A stretch of DNA of 64,000 nucleotides from Rhea pennata (GCF_028389875.1 NC_084677.1:9962017-10026016), one strand, 5' to 3'; positions 1 through 13,802 are shown, counted from the stretch's first letter. The notes: a model not told the origin generated them from the sequence alone. Numbers and translations: made by a program.

Positions 1-460
1 GCGCTCTGGTCATCTCGTAGCAGTAGTAACCGCGGACACAGTCGCGGTGCCTCAAAGAAACCGTCGCTGTCAAAACCGCATCATCGCAAAGCCCAGCAGT
101 TTAGGAGACTGACAGCGAGCGGGCCCGGCGGCGGTGGCGGGGAGCCCGTTAGTGTTCCATCTGCGCGGACCTGCTCGGAGAAATCACGCTGAGGGGCTCC
201 GAATGAGCCCGGCTGCCAGCCGCTGTCGGATGGCGAGGGGCTGCAGACTCTGCCGCTTGTGAGTTGCAGCAGCGGCCGCTGAATACCCAGCGAGATCAGG
301 GGCAGGAGGCAGCTTCACGCGGCATCCGTCGCCGGGAGCGGCGCGGAGGAGGCCTGCGAGCCGGGTGCAGGTCTCGGAGCACGCGCGGCGGGAAGAGCGC
401 TGTTGGACGGCGTCTGCCGCGCCTGCGTTGGAGCTCACAGGAGAGGAGCTTAAAAAACAG
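1..460 (+). promoter_or_regulatory. CpG-rich island, putative promoter and first exon (partial, cut by window edge)
   Basis: This block is dense in CG dinucleotides and GC, then drops sharply into AT-rich DNA at about 450-480. It looks like an unmethylated promoter island with 5' untranslated sequence. A good donor motif (GTGAGT) starts at 259 and a weaker one (CAG then GTCTCG) lies near 380, so a first exon could end at either. The short open frames here (about 80-100 residues, rich in Arg, Ala, Ser and Gly) have the composition any CpG island gives and I do not call them coding. Orientation is inferred only from the plus-strand candidate exons downstream. The upstream limit is outside the window. 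Confidence 0.5.
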
Positions 461-3400
461 CAAAAACCAATTTGCTTTTTATCTGCCAAAATACTATAAT
501 AGTTGATGGAGGAGGGAAAAAAAATGAAGTTAACTGTGCTTTGGTAGGGCTGTGCAGAGCCTGCGTCTGCATCTGTATCTTTCTGTTTATGGAGAATTTA
601 AACTTTTACTAGTCTCACCAAGGGTACGCAGGTTATGCATATTGCCACCTGCAGCTTTTATTTATACCCTTCTGCACATGTACTCTGAATATTATGAGTA
701 ATTTCCCTGTTGTATGGAGTAACTTAGTCATTTGGGGCTCTCTTTCTATCTGTAGCGATCTGTCATTTGCACCAGCCCGGTGGGCAGGGCGACTGCTCCC
801 GGTCTGCTCTCGTCAGAGGTTGTGTGGCTTGCAAACGCTTGCAAAATCACTTAGATTTGATTGAAATCGCTATTTCAGACTGTATGGATTGGTTTAACAG
901 GAGTCTTCTGTGCTGTTACTTACATAACAAAAAGATAAACACTTTTTAATGTGCATGAATGACAGAGCAAGAGTTCTATCAGGTGTTGGGGAACCATTCT
1001 GCGCTGGAACACTGCTGTTTCGCCTGCCTGTAGAGAAAAGGATAGTTCTCCTAAGAGTTTTCACTGCAGATGGAATTTATGCATGGCTGAAAGTCTTGTA
1101 CTACGGGTTGTAAACGTTATATAGAAGTTATCTTGAAGTTTATGACAAACAGAGCAGAAACATAAGTGGTTATTGGATATTCATTACTTGGCTGTAGATC
1201 CCTTTTAAAGAGAATTTTAAGTGTCATGTAACTAGAGTTTTTGAAATACTAATCTTTGGATAAGGTAACAGGAGTTCTTTAATAAAAAAAAATACATTAG
1301 AAATACTTAGCATTACATGTTTCCTAGTGCTTGCGGTGTTTAATGGAAGGAGAAAAGTAGAAAAGCAAGGAACTGAGGATTATACTTTTGGGTGGAGTTC
1401 AAGCTTTATGGAAAAGGAAGATTGGATTTTTATGGATTATTTTCCGTAGGGACGATGATAGTGTCCCACGGGTTGCTCTGCTTGCCCTGACAAATCAGGC
1501 GGGGGCTGGGCAAGATGAGCCTGCTTCTCTATGCGCTGTGAAGATCTTGCTCAACTTCTCACACCTAAACCACCGATCGTAAGTGGTGTTCTTGTATCTC
1601 TACCCTTTCCTTTATTTGCTTTAGTTGCTGCCCGGATGTTACTACTGTTCTTCATCCTTCTGCCCACTCTTTTCTGTAATTCCTTCCAGCACTTCTGTTC
1701 TCCCCCAGCTGCTGTACAGCTTCCTGCATGGGGTTTCTGCGAGTAGCCTCAAAACTGCTTTTGCTGCTGTATTCATAACAACCCCAGCGCAGCGACAGTG
1801 CTGATAAGTTCCTGTTTTCTCTGAGTTTTGCACAGTGGCCACAAAACTGCAGGGATCTGAAACAGGAGGGCACGTGCTGTTCCGGTCCCCTGCTGCTCAG
1901 GGAAACTTGGGCCGTCAGCAGCAGACGCCTGTGAGCATCGGGGTACCAGGCAAGTTACCCTTGCGGGCTGCTGGCAAGCTGCCTTGCACAGCCTTGCTGC
2001 CGCCTTCCCGAAGCGCGGAGTTTTCTGAAGGAAATTTCTTAACTGTTGTTGGCAAACAGAATGAATTTTCAAAACCACTATATCTTGCATAATAAAATAA
2101 CTACCTATATTTTTAGAGGTAATAAAAATAACTATCTGCCATCTATGTCTCAATCACCTTCTATTAAAAAAAAAAATCACAGATAGTCTGGACAGTATAT
2201 AAGATTGACAGTTTTTAAAAATAGAATCATTACCATTGGAAAATGCTGTTTTGTGAAAGTAACACACTTTGTATGTGTGGAAAATCTGTCTATATTAGAT
2301 TTTAAATAGTTGGAAGCCAGAAGAGAGATTGCTTCATGGTCTCCATTTCAGATTTTTTTTTAATTATTTTATTGGTCAAAATATAATGTGAATATACTAT
2401 AGATAACAACTATATATGGGCAATGGGTCTATTAGATCAAAAAAATCAAAGTAGTGTTTTTTTTTTTTTGATGTCATTAAAATGAAAAATTTCTTAAAAG
2501 CTTTTCTAGAATCCTTGTATAGACTTAAATTTAAGATTTTCAACTTTTGGTCCATATTCAGAATTAATTTCCAAGCATTAGACTTGCTTTGAGGTCAAAG
2601 ATCCATATCTTGTCAAGCTTTGCAAGCAGCAGTTGTGCAGATACATACTTACCTTCACCCCAACAGTACTGTCTGGAGTTTTGTTTTATTACTTTGTTGT
2701 GTGGAAAGGTGTAAGACAATGTCTGTGCTCTTACCGGATGGAAGGAATTTCATCAGGAAATGTCTCTGCTGCAAATAAGTTCAGGTTTTCTTTACTGCAA
2801 TCAATACAGTTATTCATGGATTTCTGCTCCCAGTTCACTTGTGGCTATATTTAACATATGTCACTGTGCTCAGCTACATCGTTTTAAGAACGCCTTTTAT
2901 TGTTGTACAGATGTGTGTTGCAATGAAATTGGTGTTGTATACAGCCACTGAATGCTAGATAAATCTGTCTGCTACTCCTGTAAACAGAGGTGGGACTGCT
3001 GTGTGGCCTGAGCTTTTGCTGATGGTTGATATCTGTTTTGAATTCCTGCGGTGACTGAAGCCAGCTCAGCAGATCATCTGTGGTGTGTTCAGCAGCCCTA
3101 CGGCTTTGCATAAATAATTGCTCACATGACCTGAAGAGTTTGTTTAGTGCTGAAAATAATTTGCCTCAGTTGATGATGAGGCCTACAGCGTTATATATCT
3201 GCTTGTTGTGATGACGTGTCTTATTTACAAAACAGATCCCCCCCCAGTCCCCTGCCTCCAGGAATTTTGAGTCTTCTGAAATGAATTGATTGTTCAGTTT
3301 GAGCTGATTCTTTTAAAGGTCAGTGGAGTATATATCTACTATTTTTTATTGACAAGGATGGACCAACATTATATATGGAAAACAATTTGTATGTATTATC

Positions 3401-5341
3401 TCTGTCTCTTTCTCTGCCTTCTCTTTTGCCTCCTGATGACTTCTGTTGCAAAATGACACTAGGCAGGAAAGTCGTGAGATTTAATAAGCCTGCTCATAAG
3501 CTGAGCTTTGGGATTTTGGGGTGGAAGTGTGTTCTGACAACTTAGTTTTCAGTAACTTCACTGAAAACTGAAGATCTTTGGCACCGTCCAGAGGGCATCT
3601 AGCATTTCTAATTATGTCCTAGTTGAGTATTTGTTAACACCTGTGATTAGGAAAAAGCATCTATGACACTTTGGTATATGAACTCGTGTCCCCCCCCCCC
3701 TTTTTTTTTAGTACAGTTGGCTCCTTTTGAAAATATCAGTGGTGTGTGCTTCAGTACTAACATTGGGAGTTACCAGTTGCTCATCCCCTGGTGTCATGGT
3801 GGGATAGTGTTTTGCATGTGTTTTTCTCCCCCATTAATCTTCCGGCAAAGAAGTTTTATTACTCTACCTTGTGCAAAATGGTGTTCGGACTAAAAAACTG
3901 TATTGCATATTTCCCCAGAAAAAATGCTGAAAGGCATGTGATCTGAAATCAACAGCTGATTCGCCTGATTTTGGTTTTGGATAACTGCCTGTAGGTGTTG
4001 TAGCATCATGTACCACGAGCTTCCTCTGATAAGGCCGTAGGTATGAAAATGAGGCAGCCGCAGCTCTGCAGTGCTCTGTTGGCATGCACTTAGCAATATC
4101 ATTAAAAGCTGCAAGCGTGTTTGTGGTTTTTCAAATGCACATTTCATAGTTACTTCTGGAATAAAGATAGATGACAGGAAGATGATGCTGATGAGGCTTT
4201 TGTCATGCTGCAGTGATGCAGCTTAGCTTGTGTCCACAATATTCCTTTACAGGATGGTAGTTTTACTAAAGGGTCGGGAGTGTAGGCTTACTGAAGGGCA
4301 ACCTTGATTTTTAAAAAACCAGAAACTAACAATTTTCACCCGACTACGAGTAACAGTGAGGTGAACTTTTTATTGTTAACTTCTACTCTTCTACAGATGC
4401 AGTGTGGTAGGCCAAGGTGGAGCTGTGGTTATATTCGCTTCAGGTGTCACTCCTTTAAGGCACAGGCATATCACACGATTTTAAAGGTGATGATAAACGC
4501 AGACCTCTGAGGTAATTATTAGAAAGGTAATTTTTATCACTTCCATTGGTCCGTTGCAGACTGCAGAATGCAACTCGAAGTAAATGGGGTTGCAACCTTT
4601 TCGGAAATGCAGTCGTACCTGTTTTGAGGTGAGCCTTTGAACTCTGATGGAAAGAGACCCCTCAGGTGAAGGAGGGACCTCCTCCCTGTCCCGTGAGGTT
4701 TTGCCGAGGCTGGCTTGCTGTAGGAATTTGAAGCATCTCCATTTTTCTCTCACAAGTTGCTCTAGACTGGAGTAAGTTAGAGTAAGCTGTTCCATATTAA
4801 TACGGGAAATCTGGCAAAATAATAGATCATGATTTGATTTTTTTCTTTTAAAAAGAATGTGCAGTTCTGCCAAAATAATAACAGTAGTAGCAAATACTTC
4901 GGAGATTGTGAGAGCAAATAACCTTTTCTTTGCTTTATTGCATTAAAAACTTATAGTAAATGCTATTTTGACACTTTTGTCTGACCGCAGTGCAAGCGTA
5001 ATGCCTTGCCAAATGGACATGAGTGTGTTGCCACACCTGATGAGGAAACTGATGTAAAAAGATATATCTGAGGCCTCCTAAAGAATCAGTGACAGAAGCA
5101 AAGTAAGAGTGGAGACCCCTTGACCGCCTGAATCTGCTCCTGTTTTTCTGTATCTGTGCTCCTGTGACACATTTCCACCCATGCCATGCACAGGTGGCAT
5201 TGTCCTCAGCTGCTGCTGGAGGACTTGGCAATTTGGAAAAACTACTCTGGTTATTCACCAAAAGAATGAAAAATCTGTTCGAGCCAGTGGCTGTTTGTTA
5301 AAATTACAGTGCAAGGGGATGGCTAAATGTTATAATGATAC

Positions 5342-5356
5342 TGTGTGTGTGTGTGT
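5342..5356. repeat. (TG)n microsatellite, short
   Basis: About seven TG units followed by a pyrimidine-rich stretch. A simple repeat in intron-like DNA. Confidence 0.85.
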
Positions 5357-8150
5357 CTTTCATCTTGACCAAAACCAAGCAGTCTTTCTTCTTCTGTCAT
5401 GCCTTATTTCCTAGCCTTGTTCCAATCAGTCAAGCAAATGAGGCAGCCCTAGCTCATTACCTGAGCTCTAAAGCAGGCAAGCCTGTTGGATACAGCTGGG
5501 AAGGGGGAAAAATGTATTAACAAGCAGGCTAACTCTGGAAGTGAAAACATAACTTTAATGGCTAAAGTGATAGTTATTACAGTAAGTATCTCCTTTTACA
5601 CAAATTACAGCTGGCCATGGTTTGCACAGTGGGCATCAGTTTAGCTCTGTGGACAGTGCTCTCTTACCTCCCAGACATAAGAGGGTACATCAGGAAGAAA
5701 TATTTCTTATGTATACACTGCAGAGAGCCAAAACAGCTCTTTGCCTGCTATGAACTCTGGGTAGATTGCTTGAAGTTATTAACAAAATTAATTATCCTTT
5801 TTTTGACACTTACTTATATGTAGACAGGCAATAGTTATCATTCTGTGGGTTGTGTGGTCAAAATTCTTCTTAGCCACAATTTTTAGCTGCAATATATAAA
5901 AGTTTAAGAAACAACTGTATGACCTTGAGCTGAATTCATGGCAAAGATTGCTGGGATGTATCAGCTTATCTGTGACAAGGGGAACAGCCAGATGCAAGCC
6001 GTTGGGTTTTGTCCGGACAGTATGAATAAGAACATGTAGTGTTACTTGACAGACTACATGAATAATCATCTTATCCCCGTGATTTTTTGTACAAAGCAGG
6101 CTAAAAAGCTTTTACTTTATGCATTAAATTGTGGAAAGGCTTTGCCTGTTTTTAGATGGAGACTCTTTTACCAGTTCTTACTTCTAGAAAACTGCTGGTA
6201 GAGCTGAACTTTGAGGCCTGCTTTCTGATATGATAGCATATTCACGTTTAACATTTTTTTTTAAAAGATAGTATACTGTGTAGTGTGCCTAATACCATTT
6301 TTTTCCCTTTTTTGCTTATTACAGGAGATCCTGAAACTTGCATTAAATATTTACATTTATAAATTTTGAACTTTTCTTGGTATCTAGGCAAGCTGTTTTT
6401 GGATATAAGCTTATTATTTATTGGCAATTGAGAAGATTATTTACATAAATGATTAGCAAATTGAGTAAGCTAAACCAACAAAAGTTTATCAAGTATATTT
6501 GCAAATATCCATTATATCAATGAAATTATAGCAGTTTGAGGTCAGCTCAGAAACATTTAAATACAGCTGGGTGTAAAATTTTAGGTTTGGTGTATTGTGA
6601 ATATGCATCTATTTCATATCATGAACTCGAATGAATCTGGATGTTTGTGCTGGTGCATCCATTAGCACTTGGAAAACACCTTCTAGCAGATGAAGTGTCC
6701 AGCGATTGCACCGGAGTAGCCGTGGCCTTCTGAAAAATTGAAAATCAGATACCTAGGTGGTTCTATGAAACATAGCCAAAAGATAAGTTTTGACAGCTGT
6801 TTTGTAAGAAATATGAGCAAAGTGATGTGTATAGAAAGACAACGTGCCAGGCCTTTGACCTGTGTGTCTCATAGCTCTGTCTCAGCGTCGTTTTGAGCAG
6901 CCGAAGGCTGGATCTCTGTATAAAACAGCTACTTTCCAGAGTCGGTCCCAATGGTCTCTGCAGAACTGGTGTTACTGCACGAGTTTCAGTGAAGTAGCTT
7001 TTTCATCCAAGAAAAAGAAGAGCTAGCCCCTGTAACTTTCATAACTGCTTTATTTAAAGGCTTGTAATCATTATTCGTTTAATTTGGCCAGATTTTTTTT
7101 TTTTTTTAATTTAAATAATCTGCAAGTGTTAACATGACAGGCTGAGCTCTCCCAGGTGACTGCGGTTTCACAAGAAGCCCTCTCTGTCTGTACGGTGCCT
7201 CCCAGAGAAGCTGCCCGAGCGTGGTCTGCAGCGGTTGGCAGGCGTGCTAAATGGGTTTCTTTCACCGAAGTGTAAAACTTGGCTGTAAGGTAGGTTTGCA
7301 GAGACACACTGCCTTGCTGTTACACAAAGAAAATTGTTGCTCCTCAGGGAAATAACAAAGTTAGAGCTCCGGTGCCAAATGTTACAGGATGCCGGCACAG
7401 TGAATGTTGGCTTTCTGAGGGGTCTCCGGCTGCCGGTACAAGGCCCGATTGTGTGGGAGGAAAGCGTTCGCTTTGCTTTCAGACTAGTGCAGGAATGAGT
7501 AGAATTGCCATTAAAGTCTATTTGTTGCCAGATTCCACCCCCCGCACCCCACCCCGGAGACACATCATCATCTAACGTGCTCTGCTCTGTTGTTAAACTG
7601 GAAGGAATCAGTTTGTATTAGATTGCAGTAAAGTAATACAGTAACTCAGTGAAAGTCTGACTTGTGTGGTGTTATTTTTATCCCTGAATGTATATGTGAA
7701 AGGAAAGAGCACGTTGATTTCTCTTATGACCCATGCACAAAGAAAGTGGCTTTTGGAGAAGCTAAAGCTAGAAACAAGTATACTTTTTTGACTCCTGAGT
7801 AGCTGATTAGTTCACATTTTATTTCATGTAGATGATTGTGTTTAAAAATTGCAGGTGTTCAAAATCAGAAATAAGGCCTAAGTCTTTATCTGCCCTAAAC
7901 AGTGTTTTTTGTCACACAGAACAATGCTATTCTGGTGAATTCAGAGAAAGGTATTCAAAGCAGTTGTAATGCAAGATGGCAAATAAAACCGAACAACAAA
8001 ACTCCCACCAAAACCAAAAAAAAAAAAAAATCAATCTGTCAGTTTTGAGGGCATTAGTTAGAGAAGCATCACAGCGTATCTCCAGGCAGAAAGGGTGGAA
8101 ACATCTCAAATGCTCCGTAACTACAGTATAATGCTCTGAATTGGAGATTC

Positions 8151-8168
8151 CCATACCCATGGGTATGG
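8151..8168. repeat. 18-base perfect palindrome
   Basis: CCATACCCATGGGTATGG equals its own reverse complement, with no spacer. It could be a dimeric protein-binding site or chance. No gene lies beside it. Confidence 0.8.
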
Positions 8169-9291
8169 ATGGGGTGAAGGACTGGAAGTTCCTTACAGCA
8201 GAGAGGCATTTTGGGCAGCATGTGAAGAGGGGTGTGTGCGCGTGTAGGAAGAATAATACTTTTGTAGAGCCTTTGCTCCCCACTCTTGTTAAAGCACGTT
8301 TTAGTGAAGTACTTATCCATTACATATTTCAAAACTTGCTTTATAGTCTTTTTCCCATCATTAGTAATGTTATCTCATCCTGTCCAGTTACGTGTAGATC
8401 TGTGCTGTAATTTGCAGGTAAAACTTTCCAACTTTTATTATCAGCTCAGCGAGAACCTATGATCAAATTAATCTCAGGTGTTACTTGCTGGAATTGTGCC
8501 TAGGATTAATGGGGATCATTAATTTTGCAGGTTTTACAACTATGGTGTCTCAGTTTTAGAAGAAACATAGAAATTGGAGGATAGTGGTGCTTTCTGTTGT
8601 CTAGCAGCAGCTGAGAGAGAACTGTAGGCATTAAAGCTGATATGAAACAGAACAATTTTATTATATTAGTAGAATTACACCTGCTCATACCATGTTTGAC
8701 CTGAATACTTTACAATAAGAGTTACAAACTACAGTGCAGATTTTAGAGACTGTAGTGTCCAGCACTGTGCTTCAAAGATTTGTGTTGTGTTTAATGACTC
8801 AGTCTGAATCTTCTGAAGATCGTATTTTACACTAGTGGATGTGGCATGTGGACATCCTGACCTGCGAAGTGCAAGGGCTGTACTTCCCTGCCATTTTGAC
8901 AGAGGATTTCCCAGGATCACACAGGACTCTCATGACATTATACTTTTTTTCTCTTCTCTAAGTTACAGTGGCTTCTGCATCTGTGTCTTTGAAATCTTTC
9001 ACTTTTGCGAACAATCTGCTAGCTGTGGGCAAATAAACCCAAAGGAAAGGCCCCTCTCTTTTGTAAACCACTGCAAAATGACTTTTGGGAGCACTGATTT
9101 TTCATGTTATTGAGGAGACAAAAATGACTTTTTTTGCCCCCTAGGCTGTCTCAAAACTCTGAACTTTCTGGGTAAGCCTAACAAAGCACTTAAGCTGGTG
9201 GTTTGTTATTGCATGAGTGTAGCTCTGCAGTTCATGCCCATGAATCGCACGTGGGAGCTGAGCAGCTGTGCGGCGTCTGCTGTCGGAGAGC

Positions 9292-9622
9292 CTGGATGGA
9301 TGAGGAGGAACGGCTGCGAGAGCTGGACCTCTTCAGCCTGGAGAAGAGAAGACTGTCGGGGGATCTGATCAATGTGTACAAGTACCTGAAGGGAGGGTGT
9401 CAAGGGGGCGGGGACAAACTCTTTTCAGTTGTCCCGTGTGACAGGACAAGAGGCAATGGGCAGAAATTGAAGCACAGGAAGTTCTGCCTGACCGTGAGGG
9501 GGAATTTCTTCCCTGTGAGAGTGACGGAGCACTGGAACAGGTCGCCCAGAAAGGCTGTGGAGTCTCCTTCTGTGGAGATCTTCAAGGCCCTCCTGGATGC
9601 AACCCTGTGTAACATGCTCTAG
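9292..9622 (+). pseudogene. CR1 ORF2 C-terminal fragment (reverse transcriptase tail)
   Basis: About 110 residues of the extreme C-terminus of the CR1 ORF2 protein, read without frameshift or internal stop to TAG at 9620-9622. The catalytic reverse transcriptase and endonuclease domains are absent, so it is a non-functional relic. An apparent ATG upstream at 9203 belongs to unrelated flanking sequence. The open, little-decayed frame suggests a fairly recent insertion compared with the copies at 26074 and 59385. Confidence 0.88.
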
Positions 9623-9702
9623 GTGACCCTGCTTGAGTGGGGAGGTCGGCCTAGATGATCTCCAGAGGTCCCTTCCAACCTTACTGATTCTATGATTCTA
9701 TG
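9292..9702 (+). mobile_element. CR1 LINE, 5'-truncated, 3' end intact
   Basis: This is a chicken-repeat-1 (CR1) retrotransposon copy cut short at its 5' end, as is usual for CR1. Its plus-strand frame encodes the C-terminal tail of the CR1 ORF2 reverse-transcriptase protein, with motifs such as EERLREL, FSLEKRRL, VYKYLKGG, RGNGQKLKHRKF and VTEHWNR. After the stop codon comes the conserved CR1 3' segment (GATGATCTCCAGAGGTCCCTT at 9655-9675) and the terminal short tandem ATTCTATG repeated twice, ending about 9702. Such a microsatellite end in place of a poly-A tail is diagnostic of CR1. The 5' boundary is placed where similarity to the family fades and is uncertain by some tens of bases. Confidence 0.93.
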
Positions 9703-12700
9703 GGGCTGCTGGGGACGAGGGTCACCACCGAAGCCCATCCCCACCAGCAAATCTATCTCTGCATCTAGCACCATTTCCAGAAAAAGCTGGCTGTGTTTTG
9801 TATGAGCCAGGCTGTCTTGGCCTCTGTTTCTTTTTCTCCTGAGGTCTGTCTGCAGGTTTCAGCTCTTAATTACAGTACTCAGAGTCATCTCATTTTAGTG
9901 ATGTAACTCCTCCTTTTTAGAATTTTATATATTATTCTCCCTAAGCTAGCAATCAAAACCTCAGAGTCTCATTTCCTTGCTTCCTTCTTCAGAAATGAGT
10001 TGTCTTTTTAGCTGAACTTGAGGATAAGGCCCATGAGTAGCTATTTAAAGTCACTGGCTGCCACATAGTAAGGAAGATCGTGGGGTTTCTTAACCTCCAG
10101 TCCATTAAAACAGCTCTAAAGGCCTGTGCATTAATTACACTTCTGCTGAGCTTAGTACAATGGCACTTTTGCTAATGGTCAAAGCCTCGACTTCAGCTCT
10201 CCTGAGCTCCGTTTCAGTTGCCTGGGACAGGTTTTCTCCTTGTCATTAAGGAATGAATGAATTCAGTGTGTGGTTTTTTGTTGCCTTCAGAGACATCTGT
10301 TTAGAAGAGCCAATGACTTCAGTGTCGATGATACTTTCTTTAAAAAAAAAAAAAAAAAGAAAAGAAAAAAAAAAAGAAAAAACTGTGCATGTGATGACAG
10401 ATATGGTGACCTGCTCTTTTGTGCCCAAATCAGACACGCAGCCAGTGCAGCCGTTTAGCCTCTGGGCTAGTCTGGCATCCTGTGGAGCACTGCTAAGGGA
10501 CACAAGATAGCTCATGCAAAAGTACCATTAGGGTTTATTTTCACTAATGTTTTCAGCTTTTCTAACAAAGCAGTAAAAAATATTTTGAAATAAACAATAA
10601 AAATGTTGCTAAAGATCTGTATTAGTAGTCTCTCTTTTTTTTTTTAAAAAAAAAAAGAAAAGTAATCCTCTTGAACTTGAACTCTGACTTGATTTACAGT
10701 TTTTTGCTTTGGAAATCTTAAGAGTAGTTCAATTTGTGTATCTGGAAAGACGAATTTGGGTATCTGGAAAAAATTATTGCCTAGATGTGATACAGCTGGT
10801 TGAAAAACTGTATTACTTTTCAGATACAGGGATCTTGTCATTTATAGCTTGTGAGGAGTTTGACGTTCATTGCCTTTACCTGAAGGAATGGCTACTCATC
10901 AAAAAAGTTCGACAGAATGAACCTCAAGCTGAGGTGCCTTTATTCTTAGATGAACTGAATTTCCTGTCTGCAACTTGGCAGTCAGCTATCAATTACAGAA
11001 TATTTAGGATGAGAAATACCTTCCCCTGGTTTTATTTATTTTTTTTTTTTTTTGAGAACTGCTATTTGGATGGCATTGGCATTGGCATTAGCAGTGTAAT
11101 GTTTAGAAAACTACCTGTCTCTGACACAGCAGTAGTAAACATTTATGCTTTAGGTCAGCAATAGTATCTTTAAGAAAAGTGCAGTGGCATATCTAACAAT
11201 TTTGCATTTTTTACTAGGCCTAATGATCATTCTACATCGATTTTCAAACTTACTGTTTATTTCAACAAATAGGAAACTTTTCCTTATGTTTGGACAAAAC
11301 ATTTTGTGTCCAAAAAAATGTATTTGCTGTTTTTCCCCCTTGGCTTGGCTGCTAGGAAGATATCAGCCATGCATTCAGATCCCTCACAAGAAAATTCACT
11401 TGTGTTTTTGAAGCAATTCCTGGAGCCTCACTGCAGCAGAAAACATTTTATTCAGTGGGCCTCCCACAACAGTTGAGTGCAATTACTCAGCAATGAAAAC
11501 AGAGCATTTAATAGCTAAGAAAAAATCATTCTGTTTGCACGTGTGTGTATATAGGTGTGTATGTGTAGCTCCCTGAAGAGGACTGTGCAAATCCAAAGCC
11601 TCGCCACTTCCATAAATTTTGGAAAACATTTCTTTTTAAGAAACCTTTTCCATAAGAAATGGGAATCATAATTTACATGATCCTTTTAATCCTTACTTTC
11701 TCTTAGCTCCTAGCCTCTCAAAAATAAAAATAAAACTATACCCTTATTGAAACTGTAATTCAGAGCTGAAACAGGAGAAATGCTAGGCACTGCATGAAGT
11801 CCATTAGGAAATCTGCACTGGCTGTAGATTATGTGGAAGGTGCTCAGATACAGAGTAGTATCAGTATAAGTCATCTTTGATACGTGATGATTTTCTGCTT
11901 TCAAGAAATGTTAATAAATTCTGTAATTTTTTTCTGCATATTTTAGCCAGAGGGATGTTAGTCTAAAGTAGCACTCTCAGTTTTTCTTTTCGCCTGTGCT
12001 ATCAAGCATCTGTAGTTAGTAGTGACATTAAAAGACTAATCTGTTTATTTGAAAATACAGTTCATCAAAATGTCAGAAAGAAGGGCACGAATTGGCCCCT
12101 TTTGCATGTTAAAAATATTGATGAGACTAGAGTTTACAGAATACCAGTCTGAAATCCGGACCTTTGCTGTGTCTGGATGAACTGGTCACATCCATCCGCA
12201 ACCAGTGGAACCAGCTAGTTCAAGCCTGTGTTTTTCGGTGCTGCGAAGACAGAGTTGGGGTGTTGGGAGACATTTGTGAAGTCCATGCAAGTCCCTGTTG
12301 CTGTCCTGCAGTGGTTTTTGCTTCCGTTGCGGTACTCCCCGGTCCCGGAGAGCAGTGCCGATCTGCTGGCAGAAGGTGTACAGGGACCACGTTTGTGGCC
12401 CAGCGGCAAGCCGAGCACCAGAAGCGTGAGGGCTGTTTGATTTAGTGTTTGGTGATACCGTCTCGGCAGGTTCCTTGCTGGTGAAGGAGTTCCTCTCTGA
12501 AGCAATGGCGTGCGGTCCGTGTCCCCTCCGGCGTGCTGTTATGAGTGCCATGCGTTTGCTTCCATAAATTAAGAGGAAGTTGTAGTTTCACAAGGAACTA
12601 CTTGCTATTTATTCTGTGAGAAAGAATTCTTTCTTTCCTTCTTCACTGGGTCAGCGATTATATTTTAAAAAGGATATGCCTGCAGTGATTAGATGAATTA

Positions 12701-12979
12701 GTTGAAAGGTTTCTCAAACTACTAAAGCAGTAAATTCATATGATTAGTGGTGAAGTGGTAACAGCAAACTGGCCTCATCTCTGAATGAAACACTCGTGCT
12801 GTGTTGAGAGGGAGGGTGAAGAGTCAAATTCTGGAGTGTAGGTTTAACTCTACAAAAAAAACCTTTGGCATCCAATGTATTTCTAAAGGCATATATCTAC
12901 GCAAGAAGATTTTCAAAATATTTGTAGTGCAAGAAACGCTGGGGACAGCGGTGGAATATGGCCGTTTGCTTCGGAGGTA

Positions 12980-13215
12980 GTTCAGGGAAGCATTAGCCTG
13001 CGTGCGCGCGGATGAGCCCTTCCCGGCTCGGTGTCCTGCTGCCGCGACGCCCAGCCCGGGAGAGCGCTGTGACCGTGGCTTCTCGTGAGAGGTGCTCTGC
13101 TTTTGCTGTGGTTGTATCGCCCCGCCGGAACGGGACCCTGAAGAACAGCGGGATCTAAGAGGGAAAGCTGGCTTGGTCTGAACGTTTCTGCCGCGGCGCC
13201 GGCTTGCTCTCTCTG
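12980..13215. other. Short CpG-rich patch
   Basis: About 230 bases with clustered CG dinucleotides (including CGTGCGCGCG near 13001-13010 and GCCGCGGCGCCGG near 13190) inside AT-rich DNA. It could be a small island or regulatory element. No splice-bounded exon is evident. Confidence 0.35.
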
Positions 13216-13770
13216 GTCTGGTGTGTTGTTATGCAACCTGCGCCTTAAAGCAGGTATGATGCGATTCGAGATTCGATCGCTGAAGTGTCAGGCCAAGGGA
13301 TGAGCCCTTAGGGCTGAAGGAGACACCCTTCTCTGTATCAGGCGGGACGGCTATCCTTATGGCACGTCTTCTGCTCTCCGCATATCTTGAGTGTTGTAGT
13401 TCTGATTTACTTGATTTACTGCTATATTTATGTAGATGCACTATTACAGGGTTCACAGAGAGCCTTTGTTAGTCCATAAACTTAGCTGCCCGTCTCCCCC
13501 AGACGAGCTGCTTAGCAGGAATCCTTTCAGACCTGGCCTGGATCCTGGGTGTAGCGGACTTGTTTATGTGGATGTTCGGGCTGCATTTAAATACGCTAAG
13601 ACTATAGACAGATTTCAAATGATGATTTAACTGTTTACAAATGAGTGTTTTCTGCAGCATCCTAAAGAGATGAACTAATCCCAAAAGGCTTTTCAATACA
13701 ACTTTAGCAGATGATTTTTTGACATTGTTGTATATCTTGGTTTAAGGCGATGAACAATTAGCTATTTAAG

Positions 13771-13802
<32 letters not shown>
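13771..13802. repeat. T19-A13 inverted homopolymer tract
   Basis: Nineteen T directly followed by thirteen A form a near-perfect AT palindrome that can fold into a hairpin. Such tracts are also prone to length error in assembly. Confidence 0.85.

Larger units (their letters stand above)
461..9291. other. Intron-like non-coding DNA
   Basis: This is AT-rich single-copy-looking sequence with no gene I can support. It holds simple tracts: T14 near 2457-2470, C11 followed by T9 at 3690-3709, a short TG run at 5342-5356, T15 near 7093-7107 and A about 15 near 8016-8030. An 18-base perfect palindrome lies at 8151-8168. The open frames of 60-140 residues have no recognisable domain, overlap one another on both strands and lack coding-like composition. 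I see no tRNA or other structured RNA gene. Confidence 0.6.

Noticed and set aside
10709-11164. 151-residue plus-strand open frame
   Set aside because: No recognisable domain, runs through a poly-T tract that gives a Phe run, no splice edges that fit.
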